From NCBI GenBank assembly GCA_019695035.1, contig JAIBAU010000002.1:62001-126000 (forward strand): a stretch of DNA of 64,000 nt, in the 5' to 3' direction. Origin of the DNA: Caulobacteraceae bacterium (GTDB taxonomy: Bacteria; Pseudomonadota; Alphaproteobacteria; Caulobacterales; Caulobacteraceae). Shown here one piece after another: positions 18,143-26,930 of the stretch. The first letter of the stretch is position 1; each line of letters opens with the position of its first letter. The notes beneath the pieces are model-generated. The model was not told the origin of the DNA, made no database searches, and was given only the letters and a program-made list of their open reading frames with translations. The position numbers and the translations under genes were made by a program.

Positions 18143-18664
18143 TCAGCGGCCCTCCGAGGCCGCCCGTGCGTCCGCCAGAACTGCGTCCAGGCCGGTCAGG
18201 GCGGCGCCGTCGTAGCTGATCTGTCCGCAGGCCTGACGGATGTCCTCATCCGAGTTCCCCACGGGCCGCTGGAAGCCCTCGGGACCGTCGAACCGCTCGA
18301 TCGCCCTGCGCCGCACGTCGAACAGTTCGCTGTGGTCCAGCCGGAACAGCCGGGCCCGGCAGTCGTAGACGTACAGCGAGACCGAATAGACCCCCTCGCC
18401 ATGCGGCGCACGGATCGGGCGGATGAAGACGTCGATGCGCCACGTCTGGACCTGATCCGTCGCTCTCCCCGCCGGGACGTTCACATACTGCCAGCGGCCG
18501 TCCTCGACTTCGCCGACGCGCACATAGGCAATGGACGGCGCAGCAAAGGGGTCGGGCCGAGGCGGCAGGGCGGACGGGGGATCCGGCGGCGCAGGCGCCG
18601 AGGGGGACGACGGGCCGGCGGCCAGGCTGGCGGCGGACATCAGGCCGAGCAGCAGCGCCCGCAT
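18143..18664 (-). CDS. Exported protein of unknown function
   Basis: A 173-residue product with an apparent signal sequence (residues 1 to about 16, MRALLLGLMSAASLAAG) and a Pro/Ser/Ala-rich linker to about residue 42. The folded part includes YVRVGEVEDGRWQYVNVPAG and VYSVSLYVYDCRARLFRLDHSELFDVRRRAIERF, a pattern seen in exported proteins of unknown role that compare variables over time. I do not recognise a named family. The ATG at 18664 lies one base after the recJ stop, so expression is coupled to recJ. Confidence 0.7.
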   Translation of the reverse strand: MRALLLGLMSAASLAAGPSSPSAPAPPDPPSALPPRPDPFAAPSIAYVRVGEVEDGRWQYVNVPAGRATDQVQTWRIDVFIRPIRAPHGEGVYSVSLYVYDCRARLFRLDHSELFDVRRRAIERFDGPEGFQRPVGNSDEDIRQACGQISYDGAALTGLDAVLADARAASEGR

Positions 18665-18665
18665 C

Positions 18666-20468
18666 TCAGGCGGCCTGCCTCGGGTCGGCGGCGTCCTCAA
18701 TCTCAAGCTGGACCCCTTCCCGGCCCTGCCAGTCGTCGGCCTTGAGGCGGCCCGCCACGTGCAGGGTGGGTGATCCGCCCAGCAGGGCGTGGCCGAGCGG
18801 CGTGTCCGCGCTGCGCCAAGAGATCGCCTTGAGCCGCGCGCCGTCGTCGCCGACCAGCTGGCAGCGGACATGCCCCCCGTTCAGCGCCTGGGCGCCCAGC
18901 ACGCGGACCCCGGCCAGGGCGAACAACGGCTCAGGCGCCCCCGGTCCGTAGGGCGCCAGGCGCTCGAATGCGGCCCAAAGCGCGCGATCCGCCCCGCCCG
19001 GGGTGACCAGGGCGTCGATCTCGACCGCGTCGATCGCGCTGGCCTCCGCCTGCTCGCTGCGCAGGCGGTCCTCGAGGAATGTGCGAAACTCGGTCACGTC
19101 GCGGGGTCGGATCGCCAGGCCGGCCGCCATGGCATGCCCGCCGCCCGAGATCAGCAGTCCTTCCTCCCAGGCCGCCTGCACCGCGCGGCCGAGGTTCACA
19201 CCGGGCTGCGACCGGCCTGAGCCCTTGCCGATGTCGTTCTCCGGATCCAGCCCGATCACCACGACAGGCTTGCGCCACCGCTCGCGCAGTCTGCCCGCAA
19301 CAATGCCGACCACGCCGGGACGCCAGCCGTCCCCCGCCGCCACGACGACCGGCGCATCCGGATCGAAATTCGACGCCTGCTCGACCTGGCGTACGCAGGC
19401 GTCCAGGCACTCCTTCTCGATCTCCTTCCGGGTGGCGTTCAGCGCATCCAGCTCCTGGGCGAGCGCACGAGCCTCCTCGGGGTCGTCCGTGGAGAGCAAC
19501 CGGGCTCCGAGGTCCGAGCGACCGATCCGGCCGCCGGCGTTAATGCGCGGCCCCAGGATGAAGCCGGCGGCGAAGACGTTGGCCGGCCCCTTCGACTGGG
19601 CCGTGTCCATCAGGGCGCGCAGGCCGGGGTTCTTCCAGCCCGACATGACTTTGAAACCCTGTGCCGCCAGGGCGCGATTGAAGCCGGTCAGGGAGGTCAC
19701 GTCACACACGGCGCCCAGGGCGGCAAGGTCGAGCCACTGGCGGATATCCGGCTGCGGGCGCTCATCGAAGAGGCCGCGACGGCGCGCTTCGCGGTTCAGC
19801 GCCGCCAGCAGGACAAAGGTGACGCCTGCGGCGGCGAGAACGCCCTGTCCAGACGGACAGCCCGGCCGGTTGGGATTGACCACGGCGGTGCAGGCCGGCG
19901 GATCCTCGCGCATCAGGTGGTGATCGATCACCACCACCTCCAGCCCGATCGAAGACGCATGGGCGATCGCGTCGTAGGCGGCTGCGCCGCAATCGACTGT
20001 GACGACCAGTTCAGCGCCGCTGTCGCGGATCCGGTCGAAAGCGGCCGGGCTGGGCCCATATCCTTCCTTCTCACGGTCGGGCACGTAGATGGGCAGCTCT
20101 GCTCCCATGGCGCGGAACCAGCGCACCAGCTGGGCCGCCGATGAGGCGCCGTCCACGTCGTAGTCCGCGAAGACGAGGGTCCGGCGCCCCCGGAGCAGGG
20201 CGTCGACGATGACTTCGGCGGCCCGGTCCATGTCGAGGAAGCTGGAGGGGTCCGGAAACAGGGCCTTCAGCGTCGGTTCGAGATAGTGCCCCGCCTCGTC
20301 TGCCGTCACGCCGCGCGAAGCCAGCGCCCGCGCAAGCGGTTCGATGAGGCCATGATTGCGCTGATGCGCCAGCACCAGAGCGGCGTCCGCCGGGCGCTCA
20401 CGCCAGCGGCGCCCGCTCAGGGACGCCCCTACGCCGAGGAACCCGATCTGGCCGCCGCCGTCCGCCAT
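18666..20468 (-). CDS. recJ: Single-stranded-DNA-specific 5'-3' exonuclease RecJ
   Basis: RecJ degrades single-stranded DNA from 5' ends in recombination, mismatch and base-excision repair. The 600-residue product shows the DHH phosphoesterase motifs: ADYDVDG at 101-107, VTVDCG near 156, VIDHH at 180-184, then the DHHA1 region with GRIGRSDLGARLL, and SGGGHAMAAGL. The ATG shares its first base with the glpX stop (TGATG), and the next gene starts one base after the recJ stop, so glpX-recJ-hypothetical is one unit. Confidence 0.95.
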   Translation of the reverse strand: MADGGGQIGFLGVGASLSGRRWRERPADAALVLAHQRNHGLIEPLARALASRGVTADEAGHYLEPTLKALFPDPSSFLDMDRAAEVIVDALLRGRRTLVFADYDVDGASSAAQLVRWFRAMGAELPIYVPDREKEGYGPSPAAFDRIRDSGAELVVTVDCGAAAYDAIAHASSIGLEVVVIDHHLMREDPPACTAVVNPNRPGCPSGQGVLAAAGVTFVLLAALNREARRRGLFDERPQPDIRQWLDLAALGAVCDVTSLTGFNRALAAQGFKVMSGWKNPGLRALMDTAQSKGPANVFAAGFILGPRINAGGRIGRSDLGARLLSTDDPEEARALAQELDALNATRKEIEKECLDACVRQVEQASNFDPDAPVVVAAGDGWRPGVVGIVAGRLRERWRKPVVVIGLDPENDIGKGSGRSQPGVNLGRAVQAAWEEGLLISGGGHAMAAGLAIRPRDVTEFRTFLEDRLRSEQAEASAIDAVEIDALVTPGGADRALWAAFERLAPYGPGAPEPLFALAGVRVLGAQALNGGHVRCQLVGDDGARLKAISWRSADTPLGHALLGGSPTLHVAGRLKADDWQGREGVQLEIEDAADPRQAA

Positions 20469-21445
20469 CAGGCCTTCGCCGGGTGAGGCCTGCGCATGTG
20501 CACGTCACGTACGGTGCCGGACGAGGAGCTCATGATCAGCGAGTGACACTTCACCAGACCGCGGTCGTAGTGCACGGCGTCCAGCATCACGCCCTGGGTG
20601 ACGCCGGTGGCCACGAAGATCGCCTCGTGCTTGACGATCTCGTGCAGGCCGTACTTCCGGTCGAGTTCGGTGATGCCGCAGCGCTCGGCGCGGGCGCGCT
20701 CGTCGTCATTGCGGAACACCAGCCGGCCCTGGAACTGGCCGCCGACGGCCTTGAGCGCAGCACAGGCCAACACGCCCTCGGGCGCCCCGCCCTGGCCGAG
20801 GTACATGTCGATGTCCGCATCGGGATCGGTGGTGTGGATCACTCCGGCCACGTCGCCGTCGGTGATCAGGGCGATCTTGCAACCCACCTCGCGCAGGGCC
20901 GCGATCAGCTTCTCGTGCCGCGGGCGGTCCATGACGCAGACGGTCAGGTCGCCGATGTCGACTCCCTTGGCGCGGGCGAGGTTCAGGGCGTTCTCCTGCG
21001 GCGGGGCGTCCAGGTCGACGATCCCCTCGGGATAGCCCGGCCCGATGGCCAGCTTGTCCATGTAGGTGTCGGGCGCGTTCAGCAGGCCCCCTGCGGGGGC
21101 GAAGGCCATCACGGCGCAGGCGTTGGCCATGTTCTTGGCCGTCAGGGTGGTGCCTTCCAGGGGATCGAGGGCGATGTCGACCTTGGGGCCCTGCCCCGCA
21201 CCGACCTTCTCGCCGATGTAGAGCATCGGCGCCTCGTCGCGCTCGCCCTCGCCGATAACGATCGTGCCGTCGATGGGGAGCAGGTTCAGCGCCGTGCGCA
21301 TGGCGTCGACGGCGGCCTGGTCGGCGGCTTTCTCGTCGCCCCGGCCCGCCCACTTGGCGGCCGCGATGGCCGCGGCCTCGGTGACGCGGACAGCTTCCAG
21401 CGCCAGGGCGCGGTCCAGACGGGTGATGGCCGAGTGGGCAGTCAT
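20468..21445 (-). CDS. glpX: Class II fructose-1,6-bisphosphatase (GlpX)
   Basis: GlpX hydrolyses fructose 1,6-bisphosphate in gluconeogenesis. The 325-residue protein has family signatures: DGTIVIGEGERDEAPMLYIGE near residues 59-79, DPLEGTTLTA near 93, ITDGDVAGVI near 194, and GGAPEGVLA near 220. It precedes recJ with a TGATG overlap, an order also found in other alphaproteobacteria, where homoserine dehydrogenase often lies upstream. Here the upstream neighbour is instead a small lipoprotein gene about 98 bases away. Confidence 0.95.
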   Translation of the reverse strand: MTAHSAITRLDRALALEAVRVTEAAAIAAAKWAGRGDEKAADQAAVDAMRTALNLLPIDGTIVIGEGERDEAPMLYIGEKVGAGQGPKVDIALDPLEGTTLTAKNMANACAVMAFAPAGGLLNAPDTYMDKLAIGPGYPEGIVDLDAPPQENALNLARAKGVDIGDLTVCVMDRPRHEKLIAALREVGCKIALITDGDVAGVIHTTDPDADIDMYLGQGGAPEGVLACAALKAVGGQFQGRLVFRNDDERARAERCGITELDRKYGLHEIVKHEAIFVATGVTQGVMLDAVHYDRGLVKCHSLIMSSSSGTVRDVHMRRPHPAKA

Positions 21446-21543
21446 GGGGGCAGGCTCCTGGGACAGTCTCTTGTGATTCTACGGCTTAGCGGACCGGTGC
21501 GACGAATTCGGTCGCAACGGCGCCTGGAATAGTCGGTCGGAAG

Positions 21544-21990
21544 CTACTTGGCGACAGGCGGCGGGACCGCCTGGGCGCGCGCCGCGGCGGCCCAGGCCTC
21601 GGTCTGTCGGGCCGCGTCCGCCGGAGCCGGCTGGGCCAGGTCGGCGTCAACCAGGCTGCGCGACGCCTGGGCCCAGGCTTCAGTGTTCTCCAGCTCCCAC
21701 TGCAGTTGGGCGGCCTGGGCGGCAAGGATGCGCTGAGCCTCCTCGGTCTCGACGACGCGCATGCGGAAGTCCTCGGCGGTCGGAACATTCTGCGGAGCGG
21801 CAGGGAACTCGGACCAGCGCGGGAAAGGCCGGTCTCTCGCCGCGGCCTCGTTCACCTGCTGCGCTGCGGCCGACTTCGGATCGGCGGGCATGGCGAACGG
21901 GTCGTGGGCCAGGCAGCCGCCCAGCCCGCTCACGCCGCCCAGCAAAGCCAGGACGGTCAGGATCGGAGGTGTTCGGCCGCGCGCGGACAT
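21544..21990 (-). CDS. Small lipoprotein of unknown function
   Basis: A 148-residue product with a type II signal: the lipobox LGGC gives Cys26 after a hydrophobic stretch. The mature part is mostly helical and Ala/Gln/Glu-rich (EAQRILAAQAAQLQWELENTEAWAQASRSL), suggestive of an amphipathic or coiled-coil helix, and ends in a Pro/Ala-rich tail. No family recognised. It is upstream of glpX and divergent from phaC across 82 bases. Confidence 0.65.
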   Translation of the reverse strand: MSARGRTPPILTVLALLGGVSGLGGCLAHDPFAMPADPKSAAAQQVNEAAARDRPFPRWSEFPAAPQNVPTAEDFRMRVVETEEAQRILAAQAAQLQWELENTEAWAQASRSLVDADLAQPAPADAARQTEAWAAAARAQAVPPPVAK

Positions 21991-22072
21991 CTCGGTAAGC
22001 GGACTCGCCGTTTCGGTTCGTGACGGTCATAGGCTATCAGGAATGCGCGCGGAAGTACGGCGGACAGGAACC

Positions 22073-24040
22073 ATGGCGGATAGCGGCGGCACCTCGAAGA
22101 CCAGGACCAGAACGGCGAAGCCCGGAACCCGGAAGTCGCCTGGCAAGGCGAGCCGGGTGAAGGCGGCCGCCAAACCGGCCCCGCAGCCGACGCCGGACGT
22201 CGCCTCGGCAACCGAGGACCGCGCCTCGGCGGCAGCCGACGCGGCGTATGAACTGCACATGATCGATCCAGGCCAGCGCGAAGCCCTGGAGAAGCTGTCG
22301 ATCAACCTGGCCCGCGCGTCCCTGACCGCCCAGTCGGCCATCGCCGAGGCGGCGCTGCGCCAGGCCGACCGCCCCGGCGCCCTCTCGCCGGACCCGTTCC
22401 ACGTCGCCCCCGCCATGACGGAGGTGATGGGCAAGCTGGCCGCCAACCCGGACAAGCTGTTCAAGGCGCAGGCGGATCTCTTCAACCGCTACATGGACCT
22501 GTGGTCCACCGCGGCGCGGCGCGCCACCGGCGAGGCGATCGAGCCGGCGGTGACCCCCGCGCGCGGTGACAAGCGCTTCAATGCCCCGGAATGGTCCGAG
22601 AACCCGGTGTTCGACACCATGAAGCAGTCATACCTGCTGACTTCGGACTGGCTGAACTCGCTGATGGCCTCGGTCGAGGACGTCGACCCGCGCACCAAGC
22701 GTCGGGCCGAGTTCTTCATGAAATTGCTGACCGACGCCTTCTCGCCGTCGAACTTCCTGGCCTCCAACCCCGCCGCCCTGAAGGCCATGATCGACAGCCA
22801 GGGCGAAACCCTTGTGAAGGGCATGGAGCAGTTCGCCGCGGATATCGAACGCGGCGGCGGCCAGTTGGCCATAACCCAGTCCGACGCCTCTCGCTTCAAG
22901 GTCGGCGAGAACGTGGCCACCGCGCCGGGCAAGGTCATCTGGCGAGACCGGCTGTTCGAGCTGCTGCAGTTCTCGCCCTCGACCGACCAGCAGCACGAGA
23001 TTCCGCTGCTGATCTTCCCGCCCTGGATCAACAAGTTCTACATCCTGGACCTGCGCCCGGAGAACTCGATGATCCGCTGGCTGACGGGCCAGGGCTTCAC
23101 GGTCTTTGTCTGCAGCTGGGTCAACCCGGACCAGAGCCTGAAGGACGCCGATTTCGACGACTACCTGAAGGACGGCATCTACCTGGCTTCGTCCAAGGTC
23201 ATGGAGCAATGCGGGACCGACCGGGTGAACACGGTCGGCTACTGCATCGGCGGGACCCTTATGGGCGCGGCGCTGGCGCACATGGCGGCCACGGGCGACA
23301 ACAGGATCAACTCGACCACCTTCTTCGCCGCCCAGCACGATTTCTCGGAAGCTGGCGACCTGTTGCTGTTCACCGACGAAGCCTGGTTGCAGGAACTCGA
23401 GCAGCGCATGGACTCGGCCGGCGGGGTGCTGCCCGGCGCGGCCATGGCCGACACCTTCAACGCCCTGCGCGCCAACGACCTTGTCTGGTCGTTCTTCGTG
23501 AACAACTACCTGATGGGCAAGGAGCCTCCGGCCTTCGACCTACTGTTCTGGAACGGCGACCAGACGCGCATGCCCAAGGCGCTGCACATGCAGTACCTGC
23601 GCCGTCTGTATGGCCAGAACGCCCTGGCCAGGGGCGAGATGGAAATGGGAGGGGTGAAGCTGGACCTCTCCAAGGTCAAGATTCCGCTGTACTTCCAGGC
23701 CTCGAAGGAAGACCACATCGCGCCCTCGCGCTCGGTCTACAAGTCCGCGCGCCTCTACGGCGGACCGGTGACCTACACCATGGCCGGCTCAGGCCACATC
23801 GCCGGCGTGGTCAATGCGCCGGAGGCGAAAAAGTACAACCATTGGATCAACGATGGGCTCCCCGAGACCCTCGACGAGTGGATGGCCGGGGCGGTCGAGC
23901 ACCCAGGCTCATGGTGGCCCCACTGGGCCAAATGGCTGGCCGACAAGTCGGGCCCCATGATCGCGGCCCGCGATCCGGCCAACGGCAAGCTCAAGCCGCT
24001 CGGCGAGGCGCCGGGCGAATACGTGAAGGTGAAGAGCTGA
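22073..24040 (+). CDS. phaC: Class I poly(3-hydroxyalkanoate) synthase
   Basis: PhaC polymerises (R)-3-hydroxyacyl-CoA into storage polyester on granule surfaces. The 655-residue product has an alpha/beta-hydrolase core with the PHA-synthase lipase-like box GYCIGG; the catalytic cysteine is about residue 391. Further hallmarks are PPWINKFYILDL, SWVNPDQSLKDADFDDYL, and the catalytic histidine in GSGHIAGVVN. The first ~50 residues are a basic Lys/Ala/Pro/Thr-rich extension. ATG 22073 has AGGAA just upstream; an in-frame ATG at 22043 is the alternative. The partner reductase and thiolase are not in this window. Confidence 0.93.
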   Translation: MADSGGTSKTRTRTAKPGTRKSPGKASRVKAAAKPAPQPTPDVASATEDRASAAADAAYELHMIDPGQREALEKLSINLARASLTAQSAIAEAALRQADRPGALSPDPFHVAPAMTEVMGKLAANPDKLFKAQADLFNRYMDLWSTAARRATGEAIEPAVTPARGDKRFNAPEWSENPVFDTMKQSYLLTSDWLNSLMASVEDVDPRTKRRAEFFMKLLTDAFSPSNFLASNPAALKAMIDSQGETLVKGMEQFAADIERGGGQLAITQSDASRFKVGENVATAPGKVIWRDRLFELLQFSPSTDQQHEIPLLIFPPWINKFYILDLRPENSMIRWLTGQGFTVFVCSWVNPDQSLKDADFDDYLKDGIYLASSKVMEQCGTDRVNTVGYCIGGTLMGAALAHMAATGDNRINSTTFFAAQHDFSEAGDLLLFTDEAWLQELEQRMDSAGGVLPGAAMADTFNALRANDLVWSFFVNNYLMGKEPPAFDLLFWNGDQTRMPKALHMQYLRRLYGQNALARGEMEMGGVKLDLSKVKIPLYFQASKEDHIAPSRSVYKSARLYGGPVTYTMAGSGHIAGVVNAPEAKKYNHWINDGLPETLDEWMAGAVEHPGSWWPHWAKWLADKSGPMIAARDPANGKLKPLGEAPGEYVKVKS

Positions 24041-24063
24041 CGGGCTGTAAAGCTCGCCGGTAA

Positions 24064-24582
24064 TCAGGCCGGCACGAACCTGAGCGCCACGCCGTTGTTG
24101 CAGTAGCGCACGTCGGTCGGGCTGATGCCCTCGCCGCGGAAGATGTGTCCTTGGTGGCCCAGGCAGCGGGCGCAGTGATATTCTGTGCGCGGCTGCAGGA
24201 GCAGGAAGTCCGGCTTGGTGCCTACGTTCATGGCCCGCGAGAAGCTCGGCCAGCCGGTGCCGGAATCGAACTTCCAGGCCGAGTTGAACAGCGGCAGCGC
24301 GCAGCCCCGGCAGACGAAGGTTCCCCGGCGGTGCTCATTTACGAGCGGGCTGGAGAACGGCCGTTCTGTATTCTCGTGTCGAAGGGTCGCGTAGGACGCC
24401 GGGGGCAGGCGCCGCTTCCATTCCGCGTCGGAAATCCTGCGCCATGGCGAATTTGCGTAGCCGGCCTCGGCGGCGTTAGGGGCGGCTGCGGCCCGGCCGG
24501 CGAAGGCGGCGGCCAGCAGACTGGCTCCGCCAGCCAGGATGGCGCGGCGGGCCGGGTATCGGTCGGTGGCGAGCTTTTCCAT
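24064..24582 (-). CDS. msrB: Exported peptide-methionine (R)-S-oxide reductase MsrB
   Basis: MsrB reduces the R epimer of methionine sulfoxide in proteins. From ATG 24582 the product is 172 residues. The enzyme part carries both zinc CxxC pairs (CRGC and CARC), GTGWPSF, and the catalytic RYCNNGVALRF; family members usually have RYCINGxSLxF, so the catalytic cysteine is kept. The N-terminus has twin arginines followed by a hydrophobic Ala-rich stretch (ARRAILAGGASLLAAAFAG), suggesting Tat export. An upstream GTG at 24603 is a possible start. It converges on phaC. Confidence 0.88.
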   Translation of the reverse strand: MEKLATDRYPARRAILAGGASLLAAAFAGRAAAAPNAAEAGYANSPWRRISDAEWKRRLPPASYATLRHENTERPFSSPLVNEHRRGTFVCRGCALPLFNSAWKFDSGTGWPSFSRAMNVGTKPDFLLLQPRTEYHCARCLGHQGHIFRGEGISPTDVRYCNNGVALRFVPA

Positions 24583-24666
24583 GCCTCTTGATACGCTCGC
24601 CACGGCGTTTGGGTTACGGCGGAAGCAAAATTCCTGACACCGCGCGCAGGGGCGAGACGCGGCCCC

Positions 24667-25605
24667 CTAGAGACCGGCAGCCTCATCGAGGCCGAGCATC
24701 AGGTTCAGGTTCTGCACGGCGGCGCCGGACGCCCCCTTTCCGAGGTTGTCGAGCTGGGCGACCAGCCTCGCCTGGCCTCGCGCCGGATCCCCGAAGACCC
24801 AGAGCTTCATCCGGTTCGTGTTGTTGAACGCCTCGGGCTCCAGCTTCTTCGTCGCGTGGGCCTCCGCTCGCGTCGCCACGGTCACGAAACGCTCGCCTGC
24901 GAAAGCATCCTCGATCGCCGCCTGCACGTCGTCCAGCGTCGGCTTGCCCGGCATGGCGAAGAGCTGGAGCGGGACCTCGACGATCATGCCCTGGGCGAAA
25001 TTTCCGACCGAGGGCGTGAACAGCGGGGGCACGGTCAGGCCGGCGTGCTTCTGCATCTCGGGCACATGCTTGTGCCCAAGCGCCGTCGCGTAGATGCGAT
25101 ACGGGTCAGGGCTCTCGCCCTCCTCGAACTCGGCGATCATCGATTTGCCGCCGCCGGAGTAACCGCTGACGGCGTTGACGGTGACGGGCCAGTCGGCGGA
25201 GATCACGCCCGCGGCCACCAGGGGCTGGACGAGCGCGATGAATCCGGTCGGGTAGCAGCCGGGGTTGGAAACGCTCTTTGCGTTACGGATGGCGTCGCGC
25301 TGGGCGCCCCTGGCCATCTCGGCGAAGCCATAGGCCCACCCCTCCGCCACGCGGTAGGCCGTCGAGGCGTCGATGATCCGCGTGGTCTCGCTTTCCACCA
25401 GGCTGACCGCCTCGCGCGCCGCTTCGTCCGGCAGGCACAGGATCACCGCGTCGGCCAAGTTGAGCAACTCGGCCCGCGCGTCGGCGTCCTTGCGCCGGGC
25501 CGGCTCGATCGACAGCAAGTCGATGTCCTCGCGCCCGACCAGCCGCTCGCGGATCTGCAGGCCCGTCGTGCCCGCCTCGCCGTCAATGAAGACCTTGGCA
25601 GCCAT
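24667..25605 (-). CDS. argC: N-acetyl-gamma-glutamyl-phosphate reductase (short ArgC type)
   Basis: ArgC catalyses the NADPH-dependent third step of arginine synthesis. The 312-residue product has the nucleotide-binding start VFIDGEAGTTGLQI, the catalytic cysteine in SNPGCYPTGF (Cys117), GYSGGGKSMI, and ALGHKHVPEM. The short (about 310 residues) type with this C-terminal form is common in alphaproteobacteria. It follows rpsI on the same strand, but a strong terminator stands between them, so argC needs its own promoter or readthrough. Confidence 0.95.
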   Translation of the reverse strand: MAAKVFIDGEAGTTGLQIRERLVGREDIDLLSIEPARRKDADARAELLNLADAVILCLPDEAAREAVSLVESETTRIIDASTAYRVAEGWAYGFAEMARGAQRDAIRNAKSVSNPGCYPTGFIALVQPLVAAGVISADWPVTVNAVSGYSGGGKSMIAEFEEGESPDPYRIYATALGHKHVPEMQKHAGLTVPPLFTPSVGNFAQGMIVEVPLQLFAMPGKPTLDDVQAAIEDAFAGERFVTVATRAEAHATKKLEPEAFNNTNRMKLWVFGDPARGQARLVAQLDNLGKGASGAAVQNLNLMLGLDEAAGL

Positions 25606-25648
25606 GGTCCGAAATCCTCGTCGTTCGAGGGCGGGCCACCCATGGCCC

Positions 25649-25686
25649 AAAAGAAAACGGGCGCTCCGGTTTCCCGAAGCGCCCGT
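25649..25686 (-). terminator. Intrinsic terminator after rpsI
   Basis: On the minus strand a perfect 9-bp stem (ACGGGCGCT at 25657-25665 pairing with AGCGCCCGT at 25678-25686) has a 12-base loop and is followed by a TTTTCTTTT tract at 25649-25657. It lies 25 bases after the rpsI stop and separates the ribosomal-protein unit from argC. Confidence 0.85.
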
Positions 25687-25710
25687 CCGAAAGCAGATCT
25701 GCGTTCGCTC

Positions 25711-26211
25711 TTAGCGCTTCGAGAACTGGAAGGAACGACGCGCCTTGGCGCGGCCGTACTTCTTGCGCTCGACGACGCGCGGGTCGCGGGTCAGCAGGCC
25801 GGCGGCCTTGAGCGGCGGGCGCAGGCCCGGCTCGTAGTAGGTCAGGGCCTTCGAGATCGCGTGGCGGATCGCGCCAGCCTGGCCCGACAGGCCCGAGCCT
25901 TCGACCGTCGCGACGACATCGAACTGGGTCGAGCGCTCGGTGATCGACAGCGGCTGGGCGATCATCATGCGCAGCACCGGGCGGGCGAAATAGTTCTCCT
26001 GCTCGCGGCCGTTGATCGTGATCTTGCCGGAACCGGGCTTCAGCCAGACCCGCGCGATGGCGTTCTTGCGCTTGCCCGTGGCGTAGGCGCGGCCCAGCTT
26101 GTCCAGCTTCTGCTCGTGCACGACGGCTTCGGCCTGGGTGCCCATGCCCTTCAGGGCGTCGAAGCCGGTCGCGGCCTCGGGAGCGGTTTCAGTGGCTTGC
26201 ACGTCGGTCAT
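25711..26211 (-). CDS. rpsI: 30S ribosomal protein S9
   Basis: The 166-residue product has the S9 core: [54 protein letters not shown] [19 protein letters not shown], and the C-terminal [16 protein letters not shown] whose last residues reach the ribosomal P site. An acidic/neutral N-terminal extension of about 40 residues is normal for alphaproteobacterial S9. It begins one base after the rplM stop. Confidence 0.97.
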   Translation of the reverse strand: MTDVQATETAPEAATGFDALKGMGTQAEAVVHEQKLDKLGRAYATGKRKNAIARVWLKPGSGKITINGREQENYFARPVLRMMIAQPLSITERSTQFDVVATVEGSGLSGQAGAIRHAISKALTYYEPGLRPPLKAAGLLTRDPRVVERKKYGRAKARRSFQFSKR

Positions 26212-26212
26212 G

Positions 26213-26689
26213 TTACTGAGTCCGCTGGTTCTTGGCGTTCAGGCCGCGGAAGTCGACGACTTCCGGGTTCTGCGCCGTGTGGGTGTGCTCGGCGCCGTTG
26301 AAGATGCGCAGGTGCGTCATCTGCTTGCGGGCCAGCGGGCTTTCCTTGGGCAGCATGCGCTCGACGGCCTTCTCGAGAACGCGCTCCGGGAAGCGGCCCT
26401 CAAGCACCTGGCCGGCGGTGCGCTCCTTGATGCCGCCCGGGTGGCCGGTGTGGCGGTAGTAGACTTTCTGGGCGAGCTTGCGGCCCGTGAACTTCACCTT
26501 GTCGGCGTTGATCACGATGACGTTGTCGCCGCAGTCCACGTGCGGGGTGTAGTCGGGGCGGTGCTTGCCGCGAAGACGCATGGCGATGAAGGACGCGAGG
26601 CGGCCGACCACGGCGTTCTCGGCGTCGATCACGATCCACTTCTTCTCGACGTCCGCGGGCTTCAGCGAAGCCGTGGTCGATTTAAGCAT
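26213..26689 (-). CDS. rplM: 50S ribosomal protein L13
   Basis: A 158-residue L13, an early-assembling large-subunit protein. Signatures: [47 protein letters not shown], and [19 protein letters not shown]. It is the first gene of the rplM-rpsI unit; a candidate promoter lies about 50 bases upstream. Confidence 0.97.
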   Translation of the reverse strand: MLKSTTASLKPADVEKKWIVIDAENAVVGRLASFIAMRLRGKHRPDYTPHVDCGDNVIVINADKVKFTGRKLAQKVYYRHTGHPGGIKERTAGQVLEGRFPERVLEKAVERMLPKESPLARKQMTHLRIFNGAEHTHTAQNPEVVDFRGLNAKNQRTQ

Positions 26690-26740
26690 GGTTCGAATTC
26701 CTGGATGGCAAAACGACGGGGCCGTTTCGCGGAAGCGGGG

Positions 26741-26769
26741 TCAATACAGGAGCGCAGCGTGCCGGTCAA
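26741..26769 (-). promoter_or_regulatory. Candidate sigma-70-type promoter for rplM-rpsI
   Basis: On the minus strand TTGACC (26764-26769) and TATTGA (26741-26746) are separated by 17 bases, placing a start site about 45 bases before the rplM ATG. The -35 match is good and the -10 match is partial. Judged by eye only. Confidence 0.4.
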
Positions 26770-26827
26770 CGCCAGACGGAAGCGTCAAATCCCTTTAACG
26801 GTCTGAAATTGCGAGCATTATGCAATC

Positions 26828-26843
26828 CGGTATTAAAATACCG
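26828..26843. repeat. Perfect inverted repeat in the rplM/phoX-like intergenic region
   Basis: CGGTATT and AATACCG form a perfect 7-bp inverted repeat around two adenines, AT-rich compared with its surroundings. It lies about 88 bases before the phoX-like start codon and about 140 bases upstream of rplM, so it may be an operator or part of an AT-rich promoter of the exported protein. Confidence 0.5.
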
Positions 26844-26930
26844 TGCGCATCAAAGCCGTTTCACGGCCATCAATGCTCTCGCCGCCAGGCCGCATCGTCC
26901 ACGGCGGAACCGGGAGTATCCGAGACAGCC

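Noticed and set aside
21498..21516. TGCGAC/GTCGCA hairpin between the lipoprotein gene and glpX
   Set aside because: Six-base stem with no T-tract on either strand; not enough for a terminator or operator call.
24856..26301. A 481-codon plus-strand frame across argC and rpsI
   Set aside because: Covers two certain minus-strand genes and a terminator; its translation shows no family pattern.
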